Positions 22,010-33,912 of a DNA stretch of 64,000 nucleotides are shown here, in pieces. The stretch comes from Bufo bufo. Its lineage: Eukaryota > Chordata > Amphibia > Anura > Bufonidae. Position numbers and translations under genes: made by a program. Position 1 is the first letter of the stretch. Each line of letters opens with the position of its first letter. The notes under the pieces are model-generated. The model saw only the letters and a list, made by a program, of their open reading frames with translations. It searched no databases and was not told where the DNA came from. The stretch is from NCBI RefSeq assembly GCF_905171765.1, contig NC_053394.1, positions 155,642,015 to 155,706,014 on the forward strand, given 5' to 3'.

Positions 22010-22013
22010 TTAA

Positions 22014-23359
22014 TTAGTAAATAATAGGAAATGTGAAGAATCATTTATCATTATAGTTATATATTAGATTTTAGTCTGTTTTATTTTATATAAAGTAATC
22101 AATATATGTATATAACTATATAATTGATAGGAATATTAACGACAAATCATTATGATAATTATTACCTATTTAAATTGTATTTAGTTTATTAAAAGGGATG
22201 GGATGGTTGGATATGCCGATATAAACTATAAAATAACTAATCAAATAAATATTTTAAATAAATAAAAATAAAGATATTTTCAATAACAGGTTTGCTATAA
22301 CACAGATATATTAATACATTAAAATAATCAAATCAATATCTTCACTTTATTAGAAAGTATCCATAACTAAGAGAGAAAAGTTCCGTTTGATGTCGTTCTT
22401 AAAAAAATATGGATTCCATAAGGACCAATATTTTGTGGTTTTCTTCAGAGATAATAAATAGGAGGCAAATTTAATAAAATTTTTATCTTGCATGCATGTG
22501 TACCTTATGTTCCTACTTTCGAGATGGTGGGGATTTCTGGACTTCCATTTCTTTGCTATAAGGCTTATTGCATTTATTATTATGTGTAATCCAACAGTTT
22601 TAGGCCTCGTTCACATTTCCGATTTTCACTGACGTGTGCTGTCAGCACATGTACCCATTGGTTTAAGTGCGTCTTTTCACACATCACAATTTTTCTACTG
22701 GCCGTGGGTCACTAAAAAATTTATGGGGACATGCACTACTTTGATCTGTGACCAAGCACGCACATTGAAGTCTATGGGTCCGTGAAAATCATTGACACAA
22801 CACGGAAGACTAATAGGAGATTCTTTGGAAATTTATTTTCAGCTGAGCAGTGTCAGTGAATTACGGATGGTACACAGATGGTAAAAACAGACACACAGAC
22901 CAACCATGGATCCCTCACGGATCTTCTCGGATGAAACACATACACTTTCTTTTATGGACTTGTCACTGACACGGATATGTGGATGAGCCTTAATTTGGTA
23001 GGGAATGTGGTGGTTGAGGAGAAAACATGAAGCAAAGTCAGATGATGGTTGGATGTTTGTATTAAGCATATTGTTTAATTTATTAAATACAATATTCCAT
23101 AATATTAGAATTTTGGGGCATAACCACCATAAATGTAGATATGTTCTTCGGGCTCCACAATTTTTCCATGACAAGTCTGGGTAGTTAGGGTTAATACATC
23201 CTAGGACTGTATCCAACACCTTTCAAGCTCTTTAATGCCAAGACAGCATTAGTAATGTCAAAGTGACAGCAACAAATATAGTTGTAGGTAAACAGCCTGG
23301 CTAGGATTGACAGTGAAGCAGGAGCAGTGATGGCAGTAGCTGGAGCACAGGAGTAGAGA
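22014..23359. other. Interferon upstream module and MITE block, unit 3
   Basis: AT-rich upstream region (22014-22600), MITE with GGCCTCGTTCACAT ends (about 22602-22992), then the shared segment. The palindromic MITE is absent: sequence jumps from AGGATTGACAG to TGAAGCAGG, the same deletion as in unit 4. Confidence 0.7.
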
Positions 23360-24010
23360 AGAGTAATTTTTTCAAATTTTGTCTGGTCTGAGGTCTGCAT
23401 TTAGGGAACTTTTGAGTGGCAACATATTGTCTCTCTCAAGTATAGTCGAGAGGCCCTCTAGAGCACAAAAAGAGATGTTTTAGTCAGTTAAACTTTGATT
23501 ATATTACTCACTGGATTTTAGCAAACAATACATGTTTAACTCATAATGAGAAAAGCTCATACATAGCTCATTACGTATTTTAACTATGTCAATAAATCTT
23601 AAAGTAGACATAAAATTCGCTAATATATGCAATTTATTATTATAGGGTACTGGTATAATTGGGGGGATGTATACTGGTGGAACTAGGGCAAAACATTTGA
23701 ATCTGCGGTCTGCTTGAATTTGTGATCTGATTTGGGGTCTGCATACAGATAGGGGCTGATCTGGTGCCTGTATAAAGTTGGGGACTGATCTGGGGTCTGT
23801 ATGTATTTGGGGGCTGATTTGGGGATCTAACCTGGGGTCGATATGAATTTGTAGGCTGATCTGAGATCTTTATTAATTTTGAGGTCTAGGGTTCTGCTAA
23901 TTTAGGGGTTTGGTCTGAAGGTCTGTGTTCATTTTGAGGTCTGCTTTGGAAGTCTGTGTTAATTCTGGGGTGTGGTCTAGAGGTCTTTGTTCATTTTGAG
24001 GTCTGAGGTC
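23360..24010. repeat. GGTCTG-rich degenerate repeat, unit 3
   Basis: Same repeat as in units 1 and 2. It joins the hAT relic beyond the BED-finger cysteines, so the front of the transposase is deleted here. Confidence 0.7.
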
Positions 24011-24605
24011 AATCATAGATACCAGAGGTCTATTGCAGCACATAAGGCAGCATCATTGATTCATTTGGAAAAATACAACTGGCCAGCGTTCCCAATCAGA
24101 ACATATCTGTTCTTCTTCTCCTGGTCCGCTTTGTGGCAGCAAACCCACATCCTCAAGCAATACTGTATCTTTGTCTTTATCATCCACATCATCACCTTCT
24201 TCTTCTCTTATTAAGACATCACTTTGTCCTCGGCTCCATCGCGAGACATCTATAACGGAATGTTTGGTGATGAAGAAACTTTTCTCTACCAGTAATTAGC
24301 TTGTTAACAAGCAGAACCTCCTCCCGGACACGTTGCTGGCAGTGCAGTCGCTGCAGTACCCTTGTAGAAGTGCTTTGTACTCTCAAGTGGCAGAGAATGC
24401 GGGCCACTCCTTGCAGTTCTCACTATGTGGCAAGCTGCACTCCACGGTGAATACCTGGAGCAGCTTTTATGGGCAGGGACAGTACTGGACTTTCACAGCC
24501 AGTCAATGTTTTTTGTGGCAGGTGAGAGGCTGGCCAACCTGAACCTGGGGGAAATAACACGTTCATGTGAATGCGCCTGTATTCTGACAATTACTTCTAT
24601 TACTT
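24011..24605 (+). pseudogene. hAT transposase relic, 5'-truncated (unit 3)
   Basis: Starts within the TIIDTRGLL part of the BED region, so the C-x2-C pair is missing. The rest matches the relics in other units. Confidence 0.65.
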
Positions 24606-25150
24606 GGGCAATATTAGATTTGTCTCTGGATCATGGCTGCAGCCGTTATGTATTGAGCTGCTGCTACATCGTTGGCTCATTAGATATTTGCAGAAAGAGA
24701 TAAGTGTAATGGTGACCTAATAGACATCAGACACCTTCGCAAATAATAGCACATATGTACATGGCCACCTCTCCATCATGAATAGATACCAGGAGAACTA
24801 TATACCAGGAGAGCTATATACTTGTGATGGGGGTTCCAAATTCCTATCACTCTGACCACACAGATGTTCAGTCATGGTGTCCTGTATATCATCAGTCTAA
24901 TCTCAGCTCAGCATTATATCCTCCAGATCTGGTCTGGCTATATGACAGTGATGGCTTACCTTCGGCAATCCAGGTGTAGTGCAACTACGACTCCCAGCAT
25001 GCTCTATTCATTTCTATGGAGGTCTGAGAATACCCAAGCAAGTGTACATCTTGGGAGTCGTAGTTTTACCACAGTTGGAGTGCTGGAGGTTAGCCATCAC
25101 AGCTATATTACCTTCTAAAATCCCATGGCTTATTGGATTCTGAATTATAG
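24606..25150. other. Interferon 3' flank, unit 4
   Basis: Non-coding, with the small palindromic MITE at 24948-25102. A short local duplication (AGGAGAACTATATACCAGGAG) is at about 24790. It ends at the LTR target ATAG. Confidence 0.7.
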
Positions 25151-26340
25151 TGCAGTGACCCAGACCGACAGTGGAATTATACGTGAGGTCACGGTGTGAG
25201 CATTAGGTGGGCTGAGGTAAATACAGTTCTGGCTACTCACGGTTATGTCGTCCCTGGGCAGGCCTGCACAAGTGATGAGAAGAACGGCACAGGAATTCTC
25301 TGGGGCACACTCTAGTGTAAGGGACACAGGCCAGATGGTGGTTCGAAGTGGCCTTGATGGTCTGTATTAATGGGTCCTATGGCAAGGTCCCTTTTAGTCG
25401 TGACGCCAGTACCTTTTATGGTGGTACAACCATTTACTGTAGTGTTAACTGAGGATTTGGAGACTGAGACAAGGATGGTGCAATCCCACTTATAACTTTT
25501 ACTGAACGTTGCTCCGGATAACGGTTGCATCCAAGTATAAAACAGTCTCTAGTACATCCAGATATGAAATTCAGTCTTTCATGCATACGAGGGTAGTATA
25601 TTTTAAGTGCTCAGGTAAAACTGGCTCTTTTTCTTTAATATATACAAGCGCCAGCTTCAGACTAGGCTTTTGAAGTATAAAAAGTCTTAGGCTGGTATTA
25701 ACTCTTGCCTTATTTTAACCTGGATTAAAGGTGGTTTTCAGAATCCTTGAACCTCTATTTCCAGTGCTTTTCTGACAGTCGGCCTAACTGTCGTCAGGAT
25801 TTGAACTGGAGGTGTGGATGTCCTACACCTAATTGCAAAGGTGCCTGGGAAGCCTTTGAGTACGGCCGTTTGCTATCCTTTGACTTGAATAAAATATACT
25901 AGTCCCCTTGAATACTTGCTGTTTGCAGCTTATCACTGGTCACCCTGGAGGAGCGAGCTATAGAAGTAGATTTCTCACCTCTAGGCTGAATCTTGTAGGC
26001 TTTAACCCTGGACTGTGGAGCCAACAGGGAGAAATCAGAGAGGCAGGAGGCCTCTCTCCAGCAGGCAGCTACATCTTGTCTGCACACTGACTAGACCAGC
26101 AAAAGAAGACCCTAACTAGGCCTGAGCTAAGCTATATACTCTGTAACACTGCACCATCTAGTGGAGAAACTAGTGTAGTGCGCACTAACCTAGCCTGTAT
26201 AAAGTATCTTACATATAAAATCACATAGTAACATGGGAGAATATGACATGAGATGAAGTACAGTATACAGGCATAAGATATGACAATAAAACACAATCAA
26301 AAAAGTTTGTGGTGCCCACGATCACGATTGGGACACTGCA
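25151..26340 (+). mobile_element. Solo LTR (1190 bp), unit 4
   Basis: Inverted termini TGCAGTGACCC ... GGGACACTGCA, flanked by ATAG on both sides (25147-25150 and 26341-26344). The empty site is visible in unit 2 (CTCATAGGAAACC). ACAATAAAACAC near its right end is a possible polyadenylation signal. Length and TG/CA ends fit an LTR retroelement. There is no internal region. Confidence 0.75.
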
Positions 26341-26585
26341 ATAGGAAACCACTTCCAATAGGTGGCGATAGTGAGATGGCTCTCTTTCTTGGGAGATACC
26401 TCTTTGAAACTTCCAGATATATTAACTTGGCTTCCCTGATTTCTTCCCTATCCCGTCATAGAAACGTTGTGTTCCAGTCATGTTCAGGTCGGTATGATAA
26501 TGACCAGCGAGATGTTCTTACAAATAATATGTTTTATTAAAAAAGATACAAAATACGTCAAATAAATAGATAATTATATAAATAA
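26341..26585 (-). terminator. 3' UTR end of interferon copy C: AATAAA and AU-rich element
   Basis: On the minus strand, AATAAA at 26533-26538 lies about 122 nt after the stop codon. Between them (about 26555-26585) are ATTTA pentamers in an AT-rich context, typical of rapidly degraded cytokine mRNAs. The same arrangement is seen in B, D and E. Confidence 0.6.
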
Positions 26586-26659
26586 GTTGTTCAAGTCACG
26601 GGTGCAGCCACCGGCTGGAGACTCTTGTTTGACCAGTGCGGGTTCTTTTCAAAATGTCT

Positions 26660-28756
26660 TCACCGTATGCGTCCGGAGAGGCGAGCGGCCTGCAGTAGAT
26701 TGTGCTTTATGCTTACATGGATTATTCTCCGGGCGCACACTGTGTCATCCTGCAGAATACAAAGATGTAAAGGAGACAATACATTATGTTGGTCATGGAA
26801 AGAGTCCATGGTTCAAATTTACTAAGGGACTTGCAACTATTTTAGGCGTAAGATAGTCACAAGTCCCCTTTTTTAAAAGGCCATGCAACAATATTTAGTT
26901 GCATGGCGAGTTTTACACTGTGTCCGTCAGTTAAGCTTGACGGGCCAAGGGCCGGGGCATGTTGAGGGCTAGAGTCCTGAACCTGGCAAATTTACGAACA
27001 TTTATGACTGGGTGTACACCCTATCATGAATTAGACAAATGTAACAGCAGTGTAAAGGGGGAACTAAGACCAGCGTAAAAACCTATCTTAGTAAATGTGT
27101 CCCCATGTGTGATAAGACATGTCAAGTCATAAGGCAGTCAGTTATATTGTGACCCCTGTGGTCCTACTGGATCTATTCAGCATCATCATTAACATTCAGA
27201 TAAAGGACAAGATGTAGCAAAAAAGACCATACTAAAAAAATGTCCTCTATGCACATCTTTTGATTACACTGCCTTATATTCATGGGATCATTTATCTCAT
27301 TGTGAGATCAAACATGAAAACATGGATTATGGAGACCTACCTGCTCTTCTAAGATCTTCTCCAGCTTAATGAAATATTCACTTATCATCTTCACAGATAC
27401 ATTATTTTCTGTGGTCCTGGAGATCTGGAGAGAAATAAAAATTAAATGTTGATTAATGACTGCCTATTATAACACTCAGGATAGATCAATGTTACTTGGT
27501 ATGGAACTTACACAGCCTTTCAGGAGATTTGCCTGGTGATCCAGATCTTCCTGAAGCTGCCCCCAGGCCGTCTGGTTGATCACAAGTTTCTCCTGGTGCT
27601 TTGTGTAGAATTGGATGATTTTGTATAAAAGTTCACGCACTGTTATGGCTGCAGATTCAACCTGTAAATTCAGTGTCACCAGAATTGTTAAAGTAGTCAC
27701 TACCCAAGATGTTTCAGTTATCCTCTAAGGAGAGGTTGTGGTGGAAGCAGTGGTGTAATGATCATAGTCACAGGCAATGCAACCCAAACCAGGCACAAAA
27801 TGGGGGTTTTATTACTATGTGGGATACAAAAAATGACATGATTACCATCTGGGGCACTACGAGTGGTGAGTTTGTGTATAGGGGTGAAAAAAGTTAGAAA
27901 GATGCTAGAGTGAGGAGGCAATTTTGTCTGTGTGTTAAATTCTACAAAGATGAAAGAAATCTTCATAGTCCAAAAATTGCCCCTGGTCCATAGGACTCTA
28001 TGATCCTGCTAGATGTTTATATTGTCTATGTCATTGAATAAATGGAGTGTTTTAAAATTCTACCTACAGTGGTTTGCTTCTAATGCAACTGAAATCTGAA
28101 GACCATTAGATACTCTGATGATTGCTGAAAAAGGTAACACACAGAGATTCATTTACCTGAATGGTATTGTAGAGATGACGAGTGCCCGGGCGGGTTATTT
28201 TGGTCAGACATTCATAAGATATCTTGTTCTCTGGAATCTGGAAGAGAATATTTAATCAGTAATCATTAGGAGAAACTTTACATTTATAGGCCTTCTGGAG
28301 TAGAAAACTAATTTTGGAACATTGTATTACAGAATTCTAAAACTATAAAGGGAAGCCTACCCAATTAACAATTCTCATCTATAGGCTAGAGCAGACAGCA
28401 GACACAAAGAATATTGCTAGCATGCCAGTGAAAATCATTTGGTGATTAGAATATTGCCAAATGAAAATTCTACCATGTAGGAATGTTTGGAAAGGATAAC
28501 GGTTTATCTTTGGTCTTGGACCATAGCATGAATATACGCTATGCACCACTTACAGCTCCATTAATGCATGCAATTTGGCCTATAAGAAGGGGAAATGAAA
28601 ACAAAAGTCCTAGGAGCTCACCATGTGCTCAAAGTTGTTAAGCATCTTGTTTAGAAGATCCTTGTGATTGTCTTGGAGCCATATGCATTTCTTGGAGTAA
28701 ACAACAGAATTGATGCAGAACAGGAGAAGGAAAGTCCAGGTATTGACTGGAGACAT
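26660..28756 (-). CDS. Type I interferon copy C (complete, 5 exons)
   Basis: 179 residues. Exons 28756-28622, 28237-28157, 27661-27512, 27424-27341 and 26749-26660, all phase 0 with GT donors and AG acceptors. The signal peptide is about residues 1-20 (MSPVNTWTFLLLFC) and the mature chain begins near C24 (CIWLQDNHKDLL), as in fish and amphibian type I interferons. Four mature cysteines, C24, C55, C122 (LLKGC) and C155 (VCARRII), suit two disulfides. The segment around AWGQLQEDLDHQ matches the W-x-L...L motif before the third cysteine of type I interferons. Sequons are N101-Q-T and N130-V-S. The usual CAWE motif reads CARR. An in-frame stop upstream of ATG 28756 fixes the start. It would signal through the type I interferon receptor. 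Confidence 0.85.
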
Positions 28757-28871
28757 TATCTGGCTGGAGGCTACACTTAGGGGGAAGATATGGAGTTGGG
28801 CAGGAGATTCTGGGTTCTTCTGTCCTGTTCTTGTCTTTTCTCAGTGCTGGGCTCCATCTTCATAGCTTCAG

Positions 28872-28955
28872 TTATATATGTAGAAAAAAAAATGAATGTC
28901 AAAAAAGTGAATGCATCCAGCAAGCTGGGATCTTCCACAGTTTTATTTTTCTTAC
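28872..28955 (-). promoter_or_regulatory. Interferon promoter, copy C (TATA, IRF- and NF-kB-type sites)
   Basis: TATATAA on minus at 28872-28878, about 115 bp before the ATG. IRF-type hexamer AAGTGA (plus) at 28905-28910. GGGATCTTCC (plus) at 28927-28936 fits GGGRNNYYCC. A purine-rich GAAAAATAAAACTG stretch (minus) at 28937-28955 resembles an IRF element. The layout recalls the virus-inducible IFN-beta enhancer. Function is inferred. Confidence 0.6.
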
Positions 28956-29331
28956 AGAAGAGAAGTTTTTAGGTTATTGAATGAACTGATTGTGGAGACA
29001 TCTAGTGGTGATTTTACATAATTCAAGCCAAAGTTCCTCTATACTGTAGAGATGAGCAGAGATGAGCAGATTTAACTCTAAATGACCGATCAGACCCATT
29101 TTAGGTCTATTGTTTGATTCATTCCAATAAGTTTAACCTGAATCGAAAGTGTTCCAATTGTCCTGAAAAGTCATGTATTTTTTTTCAACAGTAAATTTTT
29201 ATTGATTTACAGTATATTTTAAGGTTATAAACATAGTATGTTATATGGATAATAAATAATGAATACACATTTGACATCAATATCATTGGTTTTGTTGTTA
29301 TTTGTGGTTTGAATAGTTAGGTTGCAGTATA
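28956..29331. other. AT-rich interferon upstream region, unit 4
   Basis: Homologous to 9070-9470. It ends at the TTAA where the transposon is inserted. No gene is seen. Confidence 0.7.
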
Positions 29332-29335
29332 TTAA

Positions 29336-32300
29336 CCCCTTCCCGACTGTAATCCGTTTATATACTTGATATTTGCACATGCCCCGTGCAGCTATCACAT
29401 GTATAAACGTCAAGCCAGTTCTTTAATCCAAGCGCTGCAAAGCGCTTGGATTAAAGCTTCTGCCCCTGTCCTGCTGCTGTATCACGGTCGGCGTGGCTAT
29501 CACATACGTGACACAGAGGGAGGGAACGAGGAAGGCCCTGCCCAAGTGAGAGGGAAGATGGTGACCCCTGACTCACCTGGCGGCTGGCACCTGGCTGCCC
29601 TGACGTCCCTAGACGGGTTCCTCACCCGTACGCCGATCACGTGCCTAAAGCCCTGGCTTTCCCTGAGCTGAGCCCTAGGTAGTGAACAGGGCGATGGGAA
29701 CACTAGTCCGCACCACTAACTCTAAGGGAAAACACCAAGGGGAGGACAGACAACACAGACTCAACATATATTCCCAGGTGGGCGACAGCAAGAGACAACA
29801 ATAAGCCAAACAGGGATCCGGAGGGTAGCACACAGGAACAACAACCAGGATTAACCACTCCAGTGGGTCAGTATAGATGTCCAGGCAGGAAGCTCTATAA
29901 CTGGCAACTAGAGAAGTTGTTAGGGGAGAATATAAGGAGGTAGGGAGTGGCAGACAAGAAACAGCTGAGGAGGAGAAGCTACGGATCCCTGAGAGAGACA
30001 AAAAGGATAGCAAGGCAAACACAGAAAACAATAACTAAGAAACACCGTGATCTTTAGATATAGAGCGCGCAGCCACCCGCTGCGACTTCCTGACCCCGGG
30101 TATAACGGAGTCAGACGTGGCTCTTGATACCCTCGTGACACACGGATAGCATACAGTTGAGTAATGCCGGCAAGGGACCAATCAAAGTGGCCCCTTGCCG
30201 GCAATCGATCCGATTGGTTAGTCTATGCAGACTAACTAATCAGATCGCGGCAGTGAAAAAATGCCGGTTTCAGGCTCTGGTCTGCGCTCTGCAGATCAGA
30301 GCCTGAAATCAGGTAGTGTTCCTCGTGCCCCCCAATCTGTGCCCCTCCAAGCCCCCCCTTGTGTCCGCCTGCCGCTGAAGCTCATCTCCATATTCAATTA
30401 ATTCAGCGCCTGCCCTGATGCGGTCTGCCCCCTCCCCGCCCCATACATTCCTCCTGCCCCCATTTGTTCTGCCTCAGCCTCCCTCAATGTTGGCCATACC
30501 CCCCCTCCTTTCCAGCGCTGTCCACTGCCCCCGATCGGTCCCCCTGCTGTGTGTGATGGCTGCGGCTCCATTCCTGAGCCGCCACCATCAGCAGAGAGTG
30601 TCAGCTCTATGCTGACACTCTGCTGTAACCCCATAGATGCCGCGGCAGCGGCATCCATGGGGTTACTAGAAGGAGGGGGCTCCCTCTCTCCACCATCGGG
30701 GCTGCTGCGCTGTGATGGCAGCGCCCGATGGTTTCTATGGCAACTGGACGCTTTTCAAAAGCGTCCAGTGTTGCCACCTACAGGGCATCTGATAGTATTA
30801 TACTTTGCAATGCAAGAGCATTGCAAAGTATAGTACAGCCATCAGCCCCACTGGATCTTCAAGATCCAAAAGGGACTTGATAAAAAAAAAAAGTGAAAAT
30901 AATAAAAGCAAAAATAAATAAATAAATAAAAATGTAAAATTAAAAAAATAAATGGCCTTTTCCTATAAAAAATGAAAAAAAAAAAATACACATATTAGGT
31001 ATCACCACGTCTGTAATGACCGTCTCTATAAATGTATCACATGATAGACCCCGTCCGATAAACCATATATAAAAAAAAAAGAAGCAATTTTTGTCACCTT
31101 ACATCACAAAAAGTGCAACAGCAAGCGATCAAAAAGGCTTATGACCCCAAAAATAGTACCAATCAAGCCATCACCTCATCCCGCAAAAAATTATACCCTA
31201 TTTAAGACAATCGCCCAAAAAATAAAAAAGCTATGGCTCTCAGACTATGGAGACACTAAAACATCATTTTTTTGGTTTCAGAAATGCTATTATTGTGTAA
31301 AACTTAAATAAATAAGAAAAAGTATACATATTAGATATTGCCACGTCCGTAACGATCTTCTCTATAAAACTGTCACATGACCTAACCCCTCAGATAAACG
31401 CAGTAAAAATAAATAAATAAAAACTGTTCCAAAACAGCCAATTTTTTGGTCACCTTGCCCAAAACATAATATAGAGCAATTAAAAATCATATGTACCCCA
31501 AAATAGTACCAATAAAACTGGCACCTTATCCCCTAGTTTCCAAAATAGGGTCACTTTTTGGGATTTTCTACTGTATGGGTGCATCACGGGGGCTTTAAAT
31601 GAGACATGGCATCTAAAACCAGTCCAGCAAAATCTGCCTTCCAAAAACCATATGGCGTTCATTTCCTTTTGCGCCCTGCCGTGCGCCCTTACATCAGTTT
31701 ACGACCACATGTGGGGTGTTTCTGTAAACCGCAGAATCAGTGTAATAAATATTGAGTTTTGTTTGGCTGTTAACCCTCAATGTGTTAAAGAAAAAAAATT
31801 TATAAAATGGAAAATCTGCCAAAAAAGTGAAATTTAGAAATTTCATCTCCATTTTCCTTTAATTCTTGTGAAACACCTAAAGGGTTAACAAAGTTTGTAA
31901 AATCAGTTTTGAGTAACTTGAGGGGTGTAGTTTCTACAATGGGGTCATTTATGGGGGGTTTCCACTTTGTAAGCCCCACAAAGTGACTTTAGACCTGAAC
32001 TGGTCCTTAAAAAGTGGGTTTTGGAAATTTTCTTAAAAATTTTAAGAATTGCTTCTAAACTTCTAAGCCTTCTAACGTCCTAAAAAAATAAAATTACATT
32101 TCCAAAATGATGCCAACATAAAGTAGACATATGGGAAATGTTAAGTAATAAATATTTTATTAGGTATGACTTTCTGTTTTAGAAGCAGAGAAATTGAAAT
32201 TTTGAAAATTGTGAATTTTTCTACATTTTTGGTAAATTTGGGATTTTTTCATAAATAAAGGTGAAATATATTGACTCAAATTTATGACTATCATGAAGTA

Positions 32301-32443
32301 CAATATGTCACGAGAAAACAATCTCAGAATGGCTTGGATAAATAAAAGTGTTCCAAAGCAATTACAACATAAAGTGACGCATGTCAGATTTGTAAATTTT
32401 GACCTGGACACTGGGGCATCAATGACCCTTGGTCATGAAAGGG
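29336..32443. mobile_element. TTAA-inserted non-autonomous DNA transposon (unit 4), with inner insertion
   Basis: Flanked by TTAA (29332-29335, 32444-32447). The ends are CCCCTTCCCGACTGTAATCC at the left and the complement of TGACCCTTGGTCATGAAAGG at the right. The TTAA target points to piggyBac or Kolobok. The interior is non-coding: a GC-rich part (30270-30760, source of spurious Pro-rich frames), then AT-rich degenerate tandem units. It is about 660 bp longer than the unit-5 copy because of extra sequence at about 29480-30145 that begins and ends with CACGG/CGTGAC-like words and is of unknown class. Confidence 0.75.
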
Positions 32444-32447
32444 TTAA

Positions 32448-33738
32448 TTAGTAAATAATAGGAAATGTGAAGAATCATTTATCATTATGGTTATATATTA
32501 GATTTTAGTCTGTTTTATTTTATATAAAGTAATCAATATATGTATATAACTATATAATTGATAGGAATATTAACGACAAATCATTATGATAATTATTAAC
32601 TATTTAAATTGTATTTAGTTTAATAAAAGGGATGGGATGGTTGGATATGCCGATATAAACTATAAAATAACTAATCAAATAAATATTTTAAATAAATAAA
32701 AATAAAGATATTTTCAATAACAGGTTTGCTATAACACAGATATATTAATACATTAAAATAATTAAATCAATATCTTCACTTTATTAGAAAGTATCCATAA
32801 CTAAGAGAGAAAAGTTCAGTTTGATGTCGTTCTTAAAAAAATATGGATTCCATAAGGACCAATATTTTGTGGTTTTCTTCAGAGATAATAAATAGGAGGC
32901 AAATTTAATAAAATTTTTATCTTGCATGCATGTGTACCTAATGTTCCTACTTTCGAGATGGTGGGGATTTCTGGACTTCCATTTCTTTGCTATAAGGCTT
33001 ATTGCATTAATTATTATGTGTAATCCAACAGTTTTAGGCCTCGTTCACATTTCCGATTTTCACTGACGTGTGCTGTCAGCACATGTACCCATTGGTTTAA
33101 GTGCGTCTTTTCACACATCACAATTTTTCTACTGGCCGTGGGTCACTAAAAAATTTATGGGGACATGCACTACTTTGATCTGTGACCAAGCACGCACATT
33201 GAAGTCTATGGGTCCGTGAAAATCATTGACACAACACGGAAGACTAATAGGAGATTCTTTGGAAATTTATTTTCAGCTGAGCAGTGTCAGTGAATTACGG
33301 ATGGTACACAGATGGTAAAAACAGACACACAGACCAACCATGGATCCCTCACGGACATCTTCTCGGATGAAACACATACACTTTCTTTTACGGATATGTG
33401 GATGAGCCTTAATTTGGTAAGGAATGTGGTGGTTGAGGAGAAAACATGAAGCAAAGTCAGATGATGGTTGGATGTTTGTATTAAGCATATTGTTTAATTT
33501 ATTAAATACAATATTCCATAATATTAGAATTTTGGGGCATAACCACCATAAATGTAGATATGTTCTTCGGGCTCCACAATTTTTCCATGACAAGTCTGGG
33601 TAGTTAGGGTTAATACATCCTAGGACTGTATCCAACACCTTTCAAGCTCTTTAATGCCAAGACAGCATTAGTAATGTCAAAGTGACAGCAACAAATATAG
33701 TTGTAGGTAAACAGCCTGGCTAGGATTGACAGTGAAGC
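32448..33738. other. Upstream module and MITE block, unit 4
   Basis: AT-rich region, then the GGCCTCGTTCACAT MITE (about 33036-33410, shortened near 33390), then the shared segment. It has the same deletion of the palindromic MITE as unit 3. Confidence 0.7.
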
Positions 33739-33912
33739 AGGAGCAGTGATGGCAGTAGCTGGAGCACAGGAGTAGAGAAGAGTAATTTTTTCTAATTTTG
33801 TCTGGTCTGAGGTCTGCATTTAGGTTCCCTAAATGCAGACCTCAGACCAGACAAAATTTGAAAAAATTACTCTTCTCTACTTCTGTGCTCCAGCTACTGC
33901 CATCACTGCTGG
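33739..33912. repeat. Foldback duplication (inverted repeat, arms ~84 bp)
   Basis: The sequence from AGCAGTGATGGCAGTAGC to TCTGCATTTAGG is followed after about 6 bp by its reverse complement (CCTAAATGCAGACC ... GCCATCACTGCT). The other units have only the forward arm. The arms are nearly identical, so the event is recent or is a read artefact. Confidence 0.9.

Noticed and set aside
28770..28863. Upstream ORF of about 28 codons (ATGAAGATGG...) before the interferon ATG in C, also in A, B and D
   Set aside because: The two upstream ATGs lie only about 10-20 nt downstream of the TATA box, so the transcript probably starts after them.
30398..30833. Pro/Ala-rich open frames on both strands (also at 40380-40999)
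   Set aside because: GC-rich part of a TTAA transposon. The two copies differ by frame-changing indels and no domain is present.
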